Notes: generated by a model not told the origin, from the sequence alone. A stretch of 64,000 nt of DNA from Diphasiastrum complanatum (GCA_029204225.1 CM055096.1:47439079-47503078), one strand, 5' to 3'. Shown: positions 11,401 to 24,030, counted from the first letter of the stretch. A program made the numbers and translations.

Positions 11401-11620
11401 ATGACTTCGAGGATAAAACATTGACAGTCCACCACGTATGTAAATAAAATATCTCCAATGGCGGTTACCTACTATACGGCGGTGTTAATTAACTAAGTAG
11501 TTCAAAATACCAAAAATATCTTTTGAATGAGGGCTGCACTTGTTTGTAGCTAGCATATATAGTTGATTAATCTAGACAAAAGTTTTAAAACATCAACATC
11601 AACAAACAAGCTGAAGTTAT

Positions 11621-12259
11621 TGTGAGAGATTTCAACTAGTTTAGTCAAATTTGTTACATTTGTTTATATGGCAATTGAGGCCAATTTTTATATTAGACTT
11701 AGAGTTTGACTTTTCAAAGTTATATTAGTCTAAAATCATTTGAATAAACACTTTTGAAAATTGTGGAAAACTATAGAACACGAGTTTTTGTGATATTCAA
11801 TTTGAGTAGTAGAGACATTGAATCTAGTCACACAAAAAGTAGGGTTTGCATTATGGAGGAAAACCAAAGTTTGAATTTAGGTTTGGACCTGCTATAAAAG
11901 GATGTAAGAGAAACAATTCTCTCTCTCTTATCTCATTCATGCTTATACATGGTTCTCTTTGGGCTCTACTATCCATTGGTGCATTATACTTGTCATATTT
12001 TGCAATTCTATGTGTAGAATGTTCATTAAACGTTATTTTCATATTCACACGTGTGAAATACAGTAGCTTACTGTTTTTGTATGGACAACAATATTATTTT
12101 ATGTTTTTATTGATGTTTGATCAAGATCTATTAGAGTTTGCATCTCATTCATAGTGTAGATGTTGGTTTTTCTACATTGGCAAGATTGGTGAGTTGTTGT
12201 CTTTCTAACCCAAGATCAATTTATGGATTTGGATCTTAATTGATCTGAATTCTTTCACA
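11621..12259 (+). repeat. 5' LTR of an otherwise lost element P
   Basis: Inferred from a perfect PBS directly after its CA end and from matching inverted tips (TGTGAGAGA at the left, TCTTTCACA at the right). A TATA box (ctataaaagg at about 11891) lies inside, followed by a pyrimidine-rich ttctctctctctt stretch, as expected for an LTR promoter. The left end is the less certain one. No gag follows. Confidence 0.55.
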
Positions 12260-12271
12260 TGGTATCAGAGC
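12260..12271 (+). promoter_or_regulatory. Primer binding site of element P, initiator-Met tRNA type
   Basis: TGGTATCAGAGC, a perfect match to the standard plant retroelement PBS, immediately downstream of a ...TTTCACA end. Confidence 0.85.
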
Positions 12272-12840
12272 TTGTGTTTCAGGTTATGAAAGAAGCAATC
12301 ACATCTATCAATGATTTTGAGAAGATATCAATGCTAGAGCATGCTAGATTGGATTCTACACCAAAATCGAGTTTCTTGCATATGTAGATTGGATCTTTTG
12401 TAGATCAAAACTCTATTTAGGCTTATATTCTTGATCAATTCTGATTTCACACATTATTTGTTGGTTTTGGCCAATTTTTTGAGCATTGGAAAAGCCTAAG
12501 TGGTGGCTACAAAATTGCATATCACATTTTAGGCAATTGCATGTAGATTTTGGAATAATCAATTTTTTGTGATTTTGTCAAAACCCTAATTTTGATTGGA
12601 TCTCTAGATTGTGAGGTTATTGAACTTTATTTGAGTGTCTTTCAATCTTAAGAAGTGGCAAGAGTCATTATATCAAAAATAGATCATAGGTTGATCAAGA
12701 TTTCACTATTCTACATGTTGATTTGCTTGGTATAAGTGCTAGAAGAGAATTGAAAGTTTTTATATCTTTGTGAGTTCCTTTTGAAAACATTGTAAAGAAT
12801 TAGATAAACACTATCAAGCATTCACCATAAGCAATCACCA
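12272..12840 (+). other. Non-coding leader remnant of element P
   Basis: Follows the PBS. It has no gag-like frame and merges without a clear boundary into the 3' LTR of the minus-strand element M. Confidence 0.4.
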
Positions 12841-12907
12841 TGAAGAGGAGGAAGAAGAACACACCATCACACACTATTACACTAACTGAAAGAGAGTACA
12901 ATAAATC

Positions 12908-12974
<67 letters not shown>

Positions 12975-13076
12975 AACTAGTAGTTGACTCTAGACTAGCC
13001 TACAACTACTTACAGCGGTAACAACTATCAACAGTAAATCATAAACAGAAATAGGTTTATCATTGTTTTCTAACAC
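12841..13076 (-). repeat. 3' LTR (partial boundaries) of copia element M
   Basis: On the minus strand the LTR begins TGTTAGAAAACAATGATAAA just after the polypurine tract TTGAGGGAGAG (13077-13087). It contains the AT/GA microsatellite and a TTCTTCTTCCTCCTCTTCA stretch. The outer (left) end is not determined, so the left coordinate is a guess. Confidence 0.55.
12911..12974. repeat. Compound microsatellite (AT)n(GA)n
   Basis: About 20 at/ta units followed by about 11 ga units. It lies within the 3' LTR of element M, where it may stand in for a TATA region on the minus strand. Confidence 0.95.
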
Positions 13077-13099
13077 TCTCCCTCAATGATAAAATTACA

Positions 13100-14560
13100 T
13101 TATTCTATTCCTAATAAGGTACGAAATTTTTCAATTTTACATCTACATAATGACTTAGTCAAAATATTTGCCACCATCAATAATTTTCTCTCGACAAAAT
13201 GATGATGTATCTCAATATGTTTGGTTTGAGCATGTAGAATTGGGTTTTTAGCAAGGTGAATGCAGCTTTTGTTGTCGCAATATATAGTTGTAGCATCCAC
13301 CTGTAATTAATCCAAATTTGTAAGTAATCTTCGGAGCCATATTACTTCTTGTGTAGCATTGCTAAGCGCACGATACTCAGCCTTCGTCGAAGATAAGGCT
13401 ATTGTAGGTTGTTTCTTACTGCTCCATGAAATAGCAGCTATACCACAGCTAAGTGTATGACCGTTGGTAGATCTTCTATCATCAATACTACCTGCCCAAT
13501 CAGCATCTGTATAGCCTACCAACATAAGTGCTTCTGATCTATCATACTTCAAGACAAAGTTTAACGTGCCTCGAATATATCTCAAAATACGTTTAGCAGC
13601 TTTCTAGTGAGTCTGACCAGGTTCTTGCATGAATTGACTTACTACACCAACCGCATAGGCAATATCAGGACGTGTGTGTCTCAACATCATCGAATCCAAA
13701 AAGTTTGGTATTGGCCTCCATTGGAGTACTTAGTGACTTACAATCCTACATATTGAACTTATACAATAGATCTCGTGCATACTTGTTTTGCTTAAGGAGA
13801 AAACAGTCTTTTTTTGCCAAACTTCAATGCCAAGACAATAATGCATCAATCCTAAATCATGCATGTCAAAGGTATTGGAGAGAGATGATTTGATTTCATC
13901 AACTAAACTCATTTTACTCCCTGTGATAATCAAATCATCGACATAGAGAACAATGAATACTATATCTGAGTTTTGCCTAAGAATGTAAAGATTAGGATCA
14001 GCATCACTCTTTACCATTCCCTTTTGCTTGAAGTGTCTATCAATGCAAGAATACCATGCTCGTGGGGCTTGCTTTAATCCATAAATAGCTTTGTTGAGCT
14101 TGCAAACAAGATGCTCTCTCCTTGGCTCAACAAATGCTTGGGGTTGTATTAAGTACACCTCTTTATCCAGCACTCCATTAAGAAAGGCAGATTTATTATT
14201 AACGTCCATTTACTGGATTTCCAACCATAGAAAGCAAAAATAGCAATGATAGAACGTATAGTTACCAGCTTAGCTACGGGTGCAAAGGTTTCCTCAAAAT
14301 CAATACCTTCTTGCTGCTCAAATCCTCTCGCACCTAACCATGTTTTGTACTTGTTGAGTTGCCCATCCATACCATATTTGATTTTATAAATCCATTTGCA
14401 AGTGATAGGCGTCTTACCATCAAGTAGCTCAACCAAGTATTATATCCTATTTTTTGATATGGCCTCCATTTCTGTTTCCATAGCTGCACGCCACTCCTTG
14501 TGCTCCTTTGCTTCATCAAATGTTTTTGGATCTTGTGCTTTGAGTATGGAACCCATTAGA
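13100..14560 (-). pseudogene. Copia reverse transcriptase-RNase H of element M, broken
   Basis: From right to left on the minus strand: DEAKEHKEWRAAMETEMEAI (14.5 kb), ITCKWIYKIKYG, the EETFAPVAK block, LNKAIYGLKQAPRAWY, the intact RT active site LYVDDLIITGS (about 13.94 kb), HYCLGIEVWQKKTVF, RYIRGTLNFVLKY, YTDADWAGS, ISWSSKKQPTIALSSTKAEY, IYCDNKSCIHLAKNP, and NILTKSL near the end (13.1 kb). This is the complete RT-RH part of copia pol. It is split by at least three frameshifts. Integrase, gag and the 5' LTR are missing beyond 14560. Confidence 0.88.
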
Positions 14561-16753
14561 GCTAGATTCATCTATAACCTTGTAGGGATGCCTACAGATG
14601 GTCGTGGAAGGCTGTGGAGTTAGTAAAGAACTGGAGCAGGGGCAGCCAATGAGCCATAGCTAGCAAAGAGGAAGGTGAAAGCAAAGAGAGAGGGAGACCA
14701 GACCTCGCGTGCGTCCATCCAAACTGAGTAGGTAACGTCTCTAAGTGTGTTGCGTCTGGAGCGGCATGGGTCAGTGAGAACCATCCAATCGTGAAAAGGG
14801 TTACATCAACGGTCTTGATTATGGCATGGGAAAGCAACGTGGACCATAGGATATAAGACAACCGGTGGATGGGCTTACAGGGGGTCGAAAGGGCGTGAAG
14901 TTTCACTAAGAAACTTCAGTTTGAAATTCTAGTTCATTTTTGCAAGGCATTCTTTGGAAGAACCTATCTTTGGCTAGAAGGCAACTTGGGCCAAAATGAC
15001 CCTTGAAACTGGTTGCTCAAAGCCAGCGGACAGAGCAACGTCATAGAGCAGGGCAAAATACATTTTGGGGCGTTTTCATCACCATTCCATTGAGCGGAGT
15101 GCAGGTGACCTAGTGATGGGCTACATTCATCGTTTGGGTACCGTACAACCAAATTTGGGGCTAATTTTAGTTGGTGAAACCTTCTACAAGGCGGTACAAT
15201 GAGGCATAATCGCTTTGAAATCATTATTGCTTACTTATGGCAGAGTAACAAGGTGTTTGGAAGCAGTAATTGCGGTATGGAGACGAATGATAGCAGAATT
15301 GTGGAGAAAGCTAATTTTGGCGACATGAGTGCAGTTTGGCATTGTGACTACTCATCATTGGCAACAATTTTGAGAGGGAAAGCAATCACAGGTGAGAGCT
15401 AGGCATGGTATGTCGGTTATGGGCAAAAAATTCTCGTAATCAGATTCAACTATTGGAGTTAGAACCAACCAACGTCAAGTGCTGTTTTGGGGAAACACTC
15501 TCACGAGCATGATCGGCAGTGGTATTGCCAAGTCAGGTGATAGTTGCATTGACACACACCTCTGTAGCTTGGAAATTTCTCGTTTGGAGGGAAATATGGG
15601 CTAGCTTGGAGGTACATGCATATTAACGGTCACAAGTGATGGAAGTGAGAGGTGGTGTTAGTTGGAAGCCATTGGGCAAGATAGCGAATTTGCATTGGAC
15701 AACTGTGTGTGGGACATGCGAGAGATGAAGAACAGGTCAGTATTCACACTTTGGATGCTCCTGTTAAGTGGTAAGTGTGATGATTTTGAGTGTTTTGCAG
15801 TTGGTAAGTCAATTTTGATCGTCAAAGTAGTTGTGGAGCAGTGTATCGGGTTTGTCATCAAGGACATACATTTCAATAGCCTATTCTGGGTAAGTCAATT
15901 CAATCTTCCATATTAGTATTGCATCAGGGATGCAAACTCCAGTGATGACAAGGTGCAGATTGTTTGGTTTGGGCCACGGAAGATCTCATAGGTTCACTTG
16001 GAGGGATATTGGCATGTCACATCGTGTGAGTGACTTGATGGTGGCTTTGGAGTTCACATCTCAATGTATTCTCAAGGATTGGTTTGGAATCATTCAAAAG
16101 AGCATCTTGGAACTAGCTTAGGGGAATACAGGGTAGATGCTCAGATCTTCACGATCAGTGATGGCATTGGAATACCTAATAGGGATAGACTGTAGGATGA
16201 CATGGGATGATCAGCAGGGGGCAACTATTACAGATTGGACTTGAGTCATTGGAAGGGACTTACAGGGGAGATTCATGATGGAATCAGGAAGTTGCAAATG
16301 CAAATGGGCAAAGTGTGAAGCTTTGGGAGCCAACTCTAGGATGGAGAGCTGATGGAGATCGCATGGTTGGGTGTGATCAAAGCGCAAACACTATGATGGG
16401 TGTTTTGCTAGCGATCTACTATAGAGGACACTAATGGTGAGGACTTCATGGTGTGTTCATTTGGGAGTACAAGATAGCATTACAGCAGAGGGCCGGTCAT
16501 TGGCATTGGCATCGATGGGGAGGCATATACCATCATGGGCGTGGATAAGCTATATATAGCTTTCATGCAATTGGTTGTATTTTTAGGAGTCTAGGCTTGG
16601 CACAAGTGTTCGAACCTATATGGTTCCATAGGTGGTGAGATTAGAAAGCCTAGAGGAAGTCACTCATAGCCATATACCTCAGTACGATTAGGGAGACAGT
16701 AGTCTCTGAATACCGTGAGTGATGACTCATGGATGAGCTTGCATTGGCATGGT
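14561..16753. other. Unassigned, probably old repeat
   Basis: More GC-balanced than its surroundings and without coding resemblance in any frame I read. It contains a TATA-like gctatatatagctttc at 16548 and a ggttccatag/gtgttcgaacct stretch that looks like element-terminal sequence. It could be the body of a non-coding LTR element whose ends I cannot pair. Confidence 0.3.
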
Positions 16754-17103
16754 TGTTGGAATTTATGCTCAAAGCCCAATTCCATTAGGTAATGAGCATC
16801 CTAAAACCTGTTCATACTTATTCTGAAAAACTACACAAAAATATGAAGGCTCAAAATTTTAACAAAGGATCGAAAAATTCAAGATAGAATTTTTCCGACC
16901 CAAGCCTATTTTTCGACCCAATGTTAATCCCATCAAGGACTTTCCGACGCTTGATCGTCGGATCGAATTGAGTCTAATTCATTTGGGCATCTTCAACCTT
17001 GGATCCGGATCGGATCCAGATCTGATTTTTCCGACCATGGACATTTCTGCACCACCTGCTTACTACTTCCACTATGAGTATCGATTTTCTCCTATTTTCA
17101 ACA
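16754..17103 (+). repeat. 5' LTR of copia element I
   Basis: 350 bp, starting TGTTGGAATTTATGCTCA and ending ttttcaaca. Its first 60 bp match the LTR starts at 11053 and 7625 (minus). The middle carries ttccgaccc/tttttcgaccc-type repeated phrases instead of the gaaggtgcc repeats of element A. Confidence 0.78.
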
Positions 17104-17115
17104 TAGTATCAGAGC
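17104..17115 (+). promoter_or_regulatory. Mutated primer binding site of element I
   Basis: TAGTATCAGAGC directly after the LTR; one substitution from TGGTATCAGAGC, so priming would be weakened. Confidence 0.75.
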
Positions 17116-17248
17116 AGGTGACTCAGTAATCTGCAAATTTTTACTGCGGATTCAGTCTCGTTTCTACCGAGACCTCATATCAGCAAGTGCACAGCCAACA
17201 ATAATCCGCTATTGTTGTTTGTACCAACAATATCGATACTATACCAGA

Positions 17249-17835
17249 ATGAATTCTATTTCTAGCTCTTCTCTGATTGACAAGCTCAATGGGGAGAACT
17301 ACCATCTTTGGAAGTTCAAGATAAGACTTGTTCTATTAGCCAAGGGACTATGGAACATTGTCGATGGTACTGAAATCAAGCTAGAGGCTGATGCAGCTAG
17401 CATCACCAAGTGGATGCAATGAGATGGCCATCACATTGAACATCAATGACTCCCAAATCAGTCATATCCGATCTGCACAGACTACTAAGGATCCTTGGGA
17501 CATCCTAGCAACTCTCTATGACATTTGAGATGTCACTTCTAAACTCCATCTGAGGAAGAAATTCTTCACCTTGAGGATGTCTGATGCAGACATTCTTTCC
17601 AGCCATCTCAACACATTCAAAAACCTCATGGAACAGATGACTGCAATAGGATCGAACATTGAAGATTTAGATGCAATGATGACTCTTTTATCGAGTCTCT
17701 CTAATGCCTATGAAACATGGATCATGGCTATTTTGACCCAGCAACAATTAGCTTTATCTAAAGTCATCTAAATGTTGTTACAAGAGGAAATCAGAAGAAA
17801 TACATCCTCCTCAAGCTCAGGATTAGATCCCGGGC
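17249..17835 (+). pseudogene. Copia gag fragment of element I
   Basis: Starts MNSISSSSLIDKLNGENYHL and keeps the Trp that element A has lost (HLWKFK). It reads LWNIVDGTE, then a stop at about 17420 and a small deletion relative to A, then LHLRKKFFTLRMSDAD and LSNAYETWIMAI, with further stops near 17527 and 17769. It ends before the zinc knuckle. Confidence 0.83.
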
Positions 17836-18255
17836 TCCATTGTGCTTAGATGTGATTCAGATCACAAAAACTGTATTTTCGTGTGTCAGAAACCTTCATT
17901 CGGTTGTCCATAGTTTTATCTGTGTCAGATCTTCCATCTGAGAAATCGGCGAAGGTTATTTTCCAAGAAATTGCCAGAAAAGTATTCAGAGAGTTTTTAT
18001 ACCAAAATAGCATTGTTGAACCTTCGTCGAGCTAACCTTCGCCTAGATAACCTTCGCCAGTCCTATTTTTAGTTTCTGATTTTCCAGATTAAGTCTCTGT
18101 CAAAATTTGGATCAGATCTGATATATTTTGAATTGGACTCTAAAAGATTTATCATTTTTAAGAAGTATTGATTGATCGAATTTTGGGTAGTTTTTCATCA
18201 TATAGAATCAAATTTTTGAAAAGTGAAATAGAGCTATCAGATCTAATCTGAGATA
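17836..18255. other. Junction between copia I and gypsy J, unassigned
   Basis: Contains several ccttcg/cgaagg phrases (17900-18060) recalling the U3 of element A, so part may be LTR-derived. No coding similarity. Confidence 0.35.
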
Positions 18256-18259
18256 GTTT

Positions 18260-19018
18260 TTGCATGTGGAGAATCACAGAGTTGCAGAATGCCCAAATAA
18301 AGAAAAAATTGTACCCTTCTGTCGTGACTGTGGATATGGGCATTGCTATAAAGACTGTCCAGCAAGACCGAAGCCACCACCAGCTACAGCACCTGTAAAT
18401 TTGATAACAATCAAGCAAGGATTGGTAGCTCATAAAAAACCAAGTGCACCCTTGATGGTGGTCACCAGAGCACAAAAGCAAAAAGAACCAGTAGTGGATT
18501 CAATGCCTGCTGATTCGATACCATTGAATGATACACCAACAACATCGGAAGTTTATCCAAATCTTAATACAGAAAAACGAAGATATCATGATATGAGACA
18601 ATGGATTAAGCATCTGCAAGAAGAAGAGGAACTTGAGGCTGCTAAAGTAACAACTGAAGTTTGGTCTTCACCATTGCAGCCTTCAAAAAATTTAAGTACA
18701 GATATGAATGATCAATTACATAATCATGAGGAACCCTTCAAGATGACAGAACCGGAAGCACTGCATACAGAATTACTCATGAATATTTTGTCTAGCAAGA
18801 TCAATATTTCATTGGGAGAGCTCCTACAATTGGTGCCAAAAGCAAAAGAAGTCTTAACGCAAAAGTTAGCCCAAGAAGAATCAGAAGACCATCAGGAGCC
18901 GCTCTTTTGTTTGAAGAATCTAACGATGTACTACATGTTGGAGCAGCTTGGGAAAGTGAACAAAAGAATATCACTCTGCCAATACAACATAGACAATTTT
19001 CTAAAGAAGCAACCGTGA
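18260..19018 (+). pseudogene. Gag C-terminal part of Ty3/gypsy element J
   Basis: Open frame with a zinc-knuckle-like CRDCGYGHCYKDC near its start; the spacing is CX2CX3HX4C, one residue shorter than the CX2CX4HX4C norm. A long polar, charged linker follows (QWIKHLQEEEELEAAK). The N-terminal capsid part and the 5' LTR of J are missing, so J is 5'-truncated. The frame overlaps the protease frame by about 110 bases, compatible with an original shift or with decay. Confidence 0.65.
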
Positions 19019-19899
19019 TAGATGGCGGTTCAGGAGTTAACCTGATTTCTACAAAGCTATGTACAAAATGGGGCCTTACAAAGATTAAGCCTGCTACTTT
19101 TGCTATTAAGCTAGCTGATCAAACGACAGTTTGTCCACGAGGAATGGTGGAAGATATACCTGTCAGGATTGCAAGAGTACAGTTTGTCATTACTTTCGTC
19201 GTGATGGACTTACCAGAAGCACCAAATGTCTACCGAGTTCTCTTAGGTTGTCCATGGTTACGAGTTGCGCAAGTAATTCATAACTGGGGTACCAGCAAAA
19301 TCACTTTTGAAAATCTTGAACGTGCAGTTAAAATTGATCCTACAACTTGGACTATCAAGCCAGTGGTTCAAAAAGCGGATGACGATTCATCAACAACGGA
19401 TCACACTTGTGATCGACCAAAGAAAAAATTGGGAGTTCACTATAATTCTCAAACGGATACTATCAATTGGAACGAAGCTCTTGCAACAATTGATTGTACA
19501 GTAGGATATATGTGTCAACAAGATATTCAATCAGAGATGAGTGAGATTTCCATGTCAGATCGAACTTTGGATACGCCAATCACGTTTTCACTAATTGTGC
19601 TGAATGTAGCCTGGATATCAACGGAACCTATACCAGATCCAATTGAGAATGATCTCATACCAATGAGCCATGCCTTAACTTATGATGGCAATGCAGAACT
19701 TACGGATGAACAGATTCTACATCATATGGATCCGACCAGATTTGGAGTGCGTAATGTTCCTGATGAACCAACAATCAAATCACCCAAAGCAGTTATATTG
19801 AAGGGAGACAGGATGACAGGTTCGATGACGAAGAAACAAGCAAAGCAACATTATAATACGGTCCTGAAATGGGAAAATCCCCTCAAAAGATTGATTTAA
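18907..19899 (+). pseudogene. Protease and linker of Ty3/gypsy element J
   Basis: Reads TVIDGGSGVNLISTKLC near 19010, the retropepsin region. The expected D-S/T-G triad is D-G-G here, so the enzyme is probably inactive. RVLLGCPWLR later in the domain matches the LLGRPWL block of gypsy proteases. The linker has no known domain. Its frame differs from those of gag and RT. Confidence 0.75.
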
Positions 19900-22655
19900 A
19901 GGAAGTGCCACCTCTATTGGATAAAGACAAAGGAAAAGTCAAGAATGATTCTTCAAGTCAGATCTCCAGCAAGACATCATCGTTTAGGAAGTCTTCACCT
20001 GAGAAGAAAGATTTATCATCCTGGAAGTCATCACCTCCACGATCAATTTCTGCTAAGAAGACTAAACAAAGATCCAAGACAAGTCCTTTCAAAAAAGAAC
20101 AAGCAAATGTAGTCCAGCATGATATGCCAGAGCATTTTAAATGTTATACACTGGATGATGTGGTTATCATGTTACCTAAAGCACATTGTGAACCTGAAGA
20201 ACACATGCCGGAATCTAAAGAGGTTTACGATGGCCCAGCTAGGACGCAGCCAATGAATCTTGCAGAACTAGAAGAACTAGAAAAGATTGTACAAGTGGGA
20301 TCACAACTTACTCCTGAACAGTATCAAGCACTCCGTTTGCTACTTATTAAGTATCAAGATTGTTTTGCATGGACTTATCAAGATTTGAAGGGTATTCTGA
20401 CATCAGTCATTGAACATACCATACCTTTAGTACCTGATGCAGTACCAAAGGTTACAAAGTTCTATCACTGTAATTCTAATGTGGCAGATCTGATAAAGAA
20501 AGAACTTCAGAGATAGCTTGACGCCGATTTCATTTATGAGATCGAGCATACCGAATGGATTTCACCGATTGTCATTGTTCCTAAGAAAAATGGGAAATTG
20601 CGAATCTGTGTGAATCTCAAAGCATTGAATACAATGACACGGAAAGATTAGTTTCCGTTACCTTTTACTGAAAGCATTTTGGATCACCTTGCTGGAGCGA
20701 AAGCTTATAGTTTCCTGGATGAATTTAGTGGTTACAACCAGGTTAAGATTGCACCTGCCAATCGTCACAAAACTGCTTTTGCAACAGAATGGGACACCTA
20801 TGCTCACAAAGTAATGCCGTTTGGACTATGTAATGCACCAAGTTCATTCCAAAGAGTAATGCAATTTGCCTTTAAAGATTATCTGCAAAAATTCCTTGAA
20901 ATTTACTTGGACGACTTGGGAGTTCATAGTATAGATACAGACCACCTGGATCGATTGGAGAAAGTCTTTGAAAGATGCCACAATTCTCTAAATCCAGAAA
21001 AATGCCAGATATGGGTTTCTCACGGAGTGGTGCTTGGACATGTGATATCAAGACATGGTATTGCCACCGATTATTCTAAGATCAAAGTTATTGTGGAATT
21101 GCCACCGCCAGCAACAATTTGAGGAGTTTATGTGTTTATGGGTCATGCGAACTACTATCAAATTTTTATTATCTTCTTTGCGGATTTGGCACGACCTATA
21201 TACAAATTAACTATTATTCCTATTTGGACAGTAGAGGCATTAGAAGCCTTTGAAAAGTTAAAAAAAGCATTATCTTCAGCACCAATATTGCGTTCGCCAG
21301 ATTGGACATTAGAGTTTCATGTTCATACAGACACCTCAAAATACGCCATTGGATCAGTTTTGACACAGCCATGTGACTATAAGAAGGATTATCCTATACG
21401 ATTTGCAAGCAGACAGCTTACAGATCTAGAGAAGAATTATTCAACAACAGCACATGAAGCACTTGCCATGATTTTTTCTGTTCGGAAATTTTGTCACTAT
21501 CTCATGGGAACGCACTTTGTATTTTATACGGATCATCAATCGTTATTTTACTTGGTAAATAAGACATGTAATATTGGACGTATTGCAAGATGGTTATTAT
21601 TATTGACTGAATTTGACTTTCGAATTGTGGTCAGAAAGGGGAAGCAACATTATCTAGCCGATCATGTTTCACGAATTGAATCCGTCCCAGTTAATACTAA
21701 AGTGGATGATGAACTGCCAGATGCTGCGTTGTTCTATGTTGAAGCAGTACCTGAGTGGGCGGCAGATATTGTTGAGTACCTGATGCTAGGACAACTGAAT
21801 GACTCTTTGACAAAAGTACAGAAAAGACAATTGATTCATAAGGCTCAACCTTATCAATTAATTGCAGGACAATTGTATAGTCGTGGATCAGATAATATTT
21901 TAAGAAGATATGTTTTACCGCATGAAGTACCAGATCTAATTATTTTTTCACATGATGGCATGGGTGGAGGACATTTATCTACAGATATTACTGTTCGCAA
22001 ACTTTTGCAATCCAGTTGTTGGTGGCCTACACTTCATAAGGACACAGAAAATTTTATTCAGACATGTGATGTCTGCCAGCGAGCACGGCAGCCTACTCGA
22101 CAGAATTATGAACCCTTACATCCGGTTTTATCGCAAGCACCGTTTGAAAAATGGGGACTGGATTATGTTGGTCCTATTCATCCCGCTGCTCAAGAATCTC
22201 AGGCTCGCTACATTATCGTCGCAACTGATTATATGACCAAGTGGGTTGAAGCCAAAGTTGTCAAAGTAGCTGATGCGAAATCTACAGCTAAGTTTTTATA
22301 TGAAAATATTATAATCAGATTTGGATGTCCGATCGAAATTGTCAGTGATCGAGGTACACACTTTGTTAATCAAACAATAAAGTGTCTACTAGAAGATTTT
22401 TTTGTTATCCAAAGATTTAGTACTCCCTATTATCCCAGAGGGAATGGCCAAGCTGAATCTTCCAATAAGATTCTCTGCACCATTATGACAAAGACAGTTG
22501 AAGCGAGTCGGTCTGATTGGGAACATAAACTGTATGCAGCATTATGGGCATTCAGAACCGCTTACAAAAATACTACAAATCAAACACCTTTTCAACTGGT
22601 TTATGGTCAAGATGTTGTGGATTGCCGAAGCCCATCGTTGTTTCTTGCCACATAA
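19869..22655 (+). pseudogene. Reverse transcriptase-RNase H-integrase of Ty3/gypsy element J, three in-frame stops
   Basis: One frame covers about 930 codons, broken by TAG at 20514, TAG at 20649 and TGA at 21120. RT: WISPIVIVPKKNGKLRICV, AYSFLDEFSGYNQ (usually FLDGFSGYNQ), MPFGLCNAPSSFQRVM and the active site EIYLDDLGVHS. RNase H: FHVHTDTSKYAIGSVL, SRQLTDLEKNYSTTAHEALA, FYTDHQSLFYL. Integrase: HHCC-type zinc region (HDGMGGGHL, then CDVCQRARQP), core D (KWGLDYVGPI), second D (SDRGTHF) and E (GNGQAESSNK). Domain order RT-RH-IN makes it Ty3/gypsy; the lack of a visible chromodomain and the LDYVGPI/ATDYMTKWVEAK phrases suggest a Tat/Athila-like, non-chromovirus lineage. The integrase tail breaks off after LVYGQD. 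Confidence 0.9.
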
Positions 22656-22799
22656 TTTGGATTTCAATAATGCACGCCTTGACTTTATGGAGAAGGTGCA
22701 ATATCATTTAATTAAGATTTGGCGCGAAGCCAATAAAAGTCCCCAATAACTGCATATTGCAGGTGTCGTGGGACCGCCACCAGTTTTGGTGGAGGATAC

Positions 22800-23460
22800 T
22801 GTTGGAAAATTTGCGGATCCCAAGGCAACCCTAACCCTAGTTAATAAGTGAGAGGGATTTGGCACCCTGCGTGTGTAAGTCCAACCCCATGATCACATAG
22901 TTATTTGATTTGCTAATAAAAGGACTTTAGGCCTTTTTGCGGGACTAGTTAGTGAATAAAGTTGGGTTGCCCTCCAATTTTGATGGTTCCCACACTTTTT
23001 TAAATTTGAATAAAAAGAGAGGCAAGACTGGACCAATAGGATTCAGAGGCCAGGGTCCTCCTCTCTACTATAAAAAGGGACCAACTCGAGTTGTTCCTCA
23101 TGTTCATTTCCTCATTTCAATAAAGCAGATTGGTTCTCTTTAGAAATGGATTGATGAATGTCCTTGCTCTTCCTCTCTTTCCCTCCATTTCTCATGCTTT
23201 CTTTGGATTTTGCTAATTGTTGGATTTGATCATTATTGGGATTGCTATTTCTTATGCTTTTTGTGAGAGAGAAAAGGGGAGAGAGAAGAGTAAGTTTCTA
23301 TCATTGTTGTGGATTTAGGGTTAATGGAAGTAGGTTTAATGGATGTAGTGTTAACACTTAGTGTTAATGGATGTTAGTGTTAGATCCTCCATTCATGTTG
23401 AAATCTGAACTATATTATCGCTCTCATGGGAACGAACCTCCGCGTGACCACTAACTCTGT
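22800..23460 (+). repeat. 3' LTR of gypsy element J (right end uncertain)
   Basis: Preceded by the polypurine tract ttggtggaggatac and beginning TGTTGGAAAATTTGCGGATC. It contains aataaagcag (about 23119), a possible polyadenylation signal, and short gtgttaatggatgta repeats (23320-23390). No second copy is in the window, so the end cannot be set by comparison. Confidence 0.55.
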
Positions 23461-23475
23461 CTCTTTGATGCTAGA

Positions 23476-24030
23476 TTGACTAGATCTTGGATTCAGGTTA
23501 GGCAAGGAAAGAAACCCTCTACAACAACTCTGCAGACAACACTTCAAGAGGAGACAACGAAGCGAATAAAGACAAAAATTGTCTTACAATTATGCAGCAA
23601 TGTTGGATCAATTCAGATTGATCCCTTGAAGTTACATCAACTCCAAGACCAGATGCTCAAAAACTTTTGAGTCGAGTTTCTTCAACCACTCAGAAATGAC
23701 AAAGCTTTAATCGAAGAAGAACTTGTTGAGCTGAAGGAGTTATCTGCCGACACAGTTTAGACTTGTACAAGGCCGAATGCTCATGACGAATATCTGAAGG
23801 CTCTGGAAAAGATTGAGAACCTGTCAAAGCAGCTCCAATCAACACAAGTTTGTGATCACTTAGAGTATTCTCAGGCAATGATTAAGATCTCTGATCTTCA
23901 AAAGAAGGTTGCTAACCTGAAGCAACAGCTAGCAGACCAAAAGCTTGTTGAAGATATTCACTCCTAGGATGTTGTTGAGGCGCTGCCTAAGACAAATAGA
24001 ACAAGAAGAAATCAATGGAAGGTATGTGTT
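23476..24030 (+). pseudogene. Decayed coiled-coil-like open frame
   Basis: A single frame runs from 23476 to about 24030 with only three stops (near 23668, 23758 and 23965). It is rich in Glu, Lys, Gln and Leu in heptad-like spacing (ALIEEELVELKELSAD, ALEKIENLSKQLQ, ISDLQKKVANLKQQLADQK). I do not recognise the protein. Lying between the LTR of J and a second LTR at 25204, it may be an extra ORF of the element that owns the latter. Confidence 0.4.

Larger units (their letters stand above)
16754..17835 (+). mobile_element. Copia element I: 5' end only (LTR, PBS, partial gag)
   Basis: A sister of element A in the opposite orientation: LTR 16754-17103, PBS-like site 17104-17115, gag from 17249. 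It is cut off at about 17835 within the Ser-rich linker before the zinc knuckle; everything after that is gone. Confidence 0.8.
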
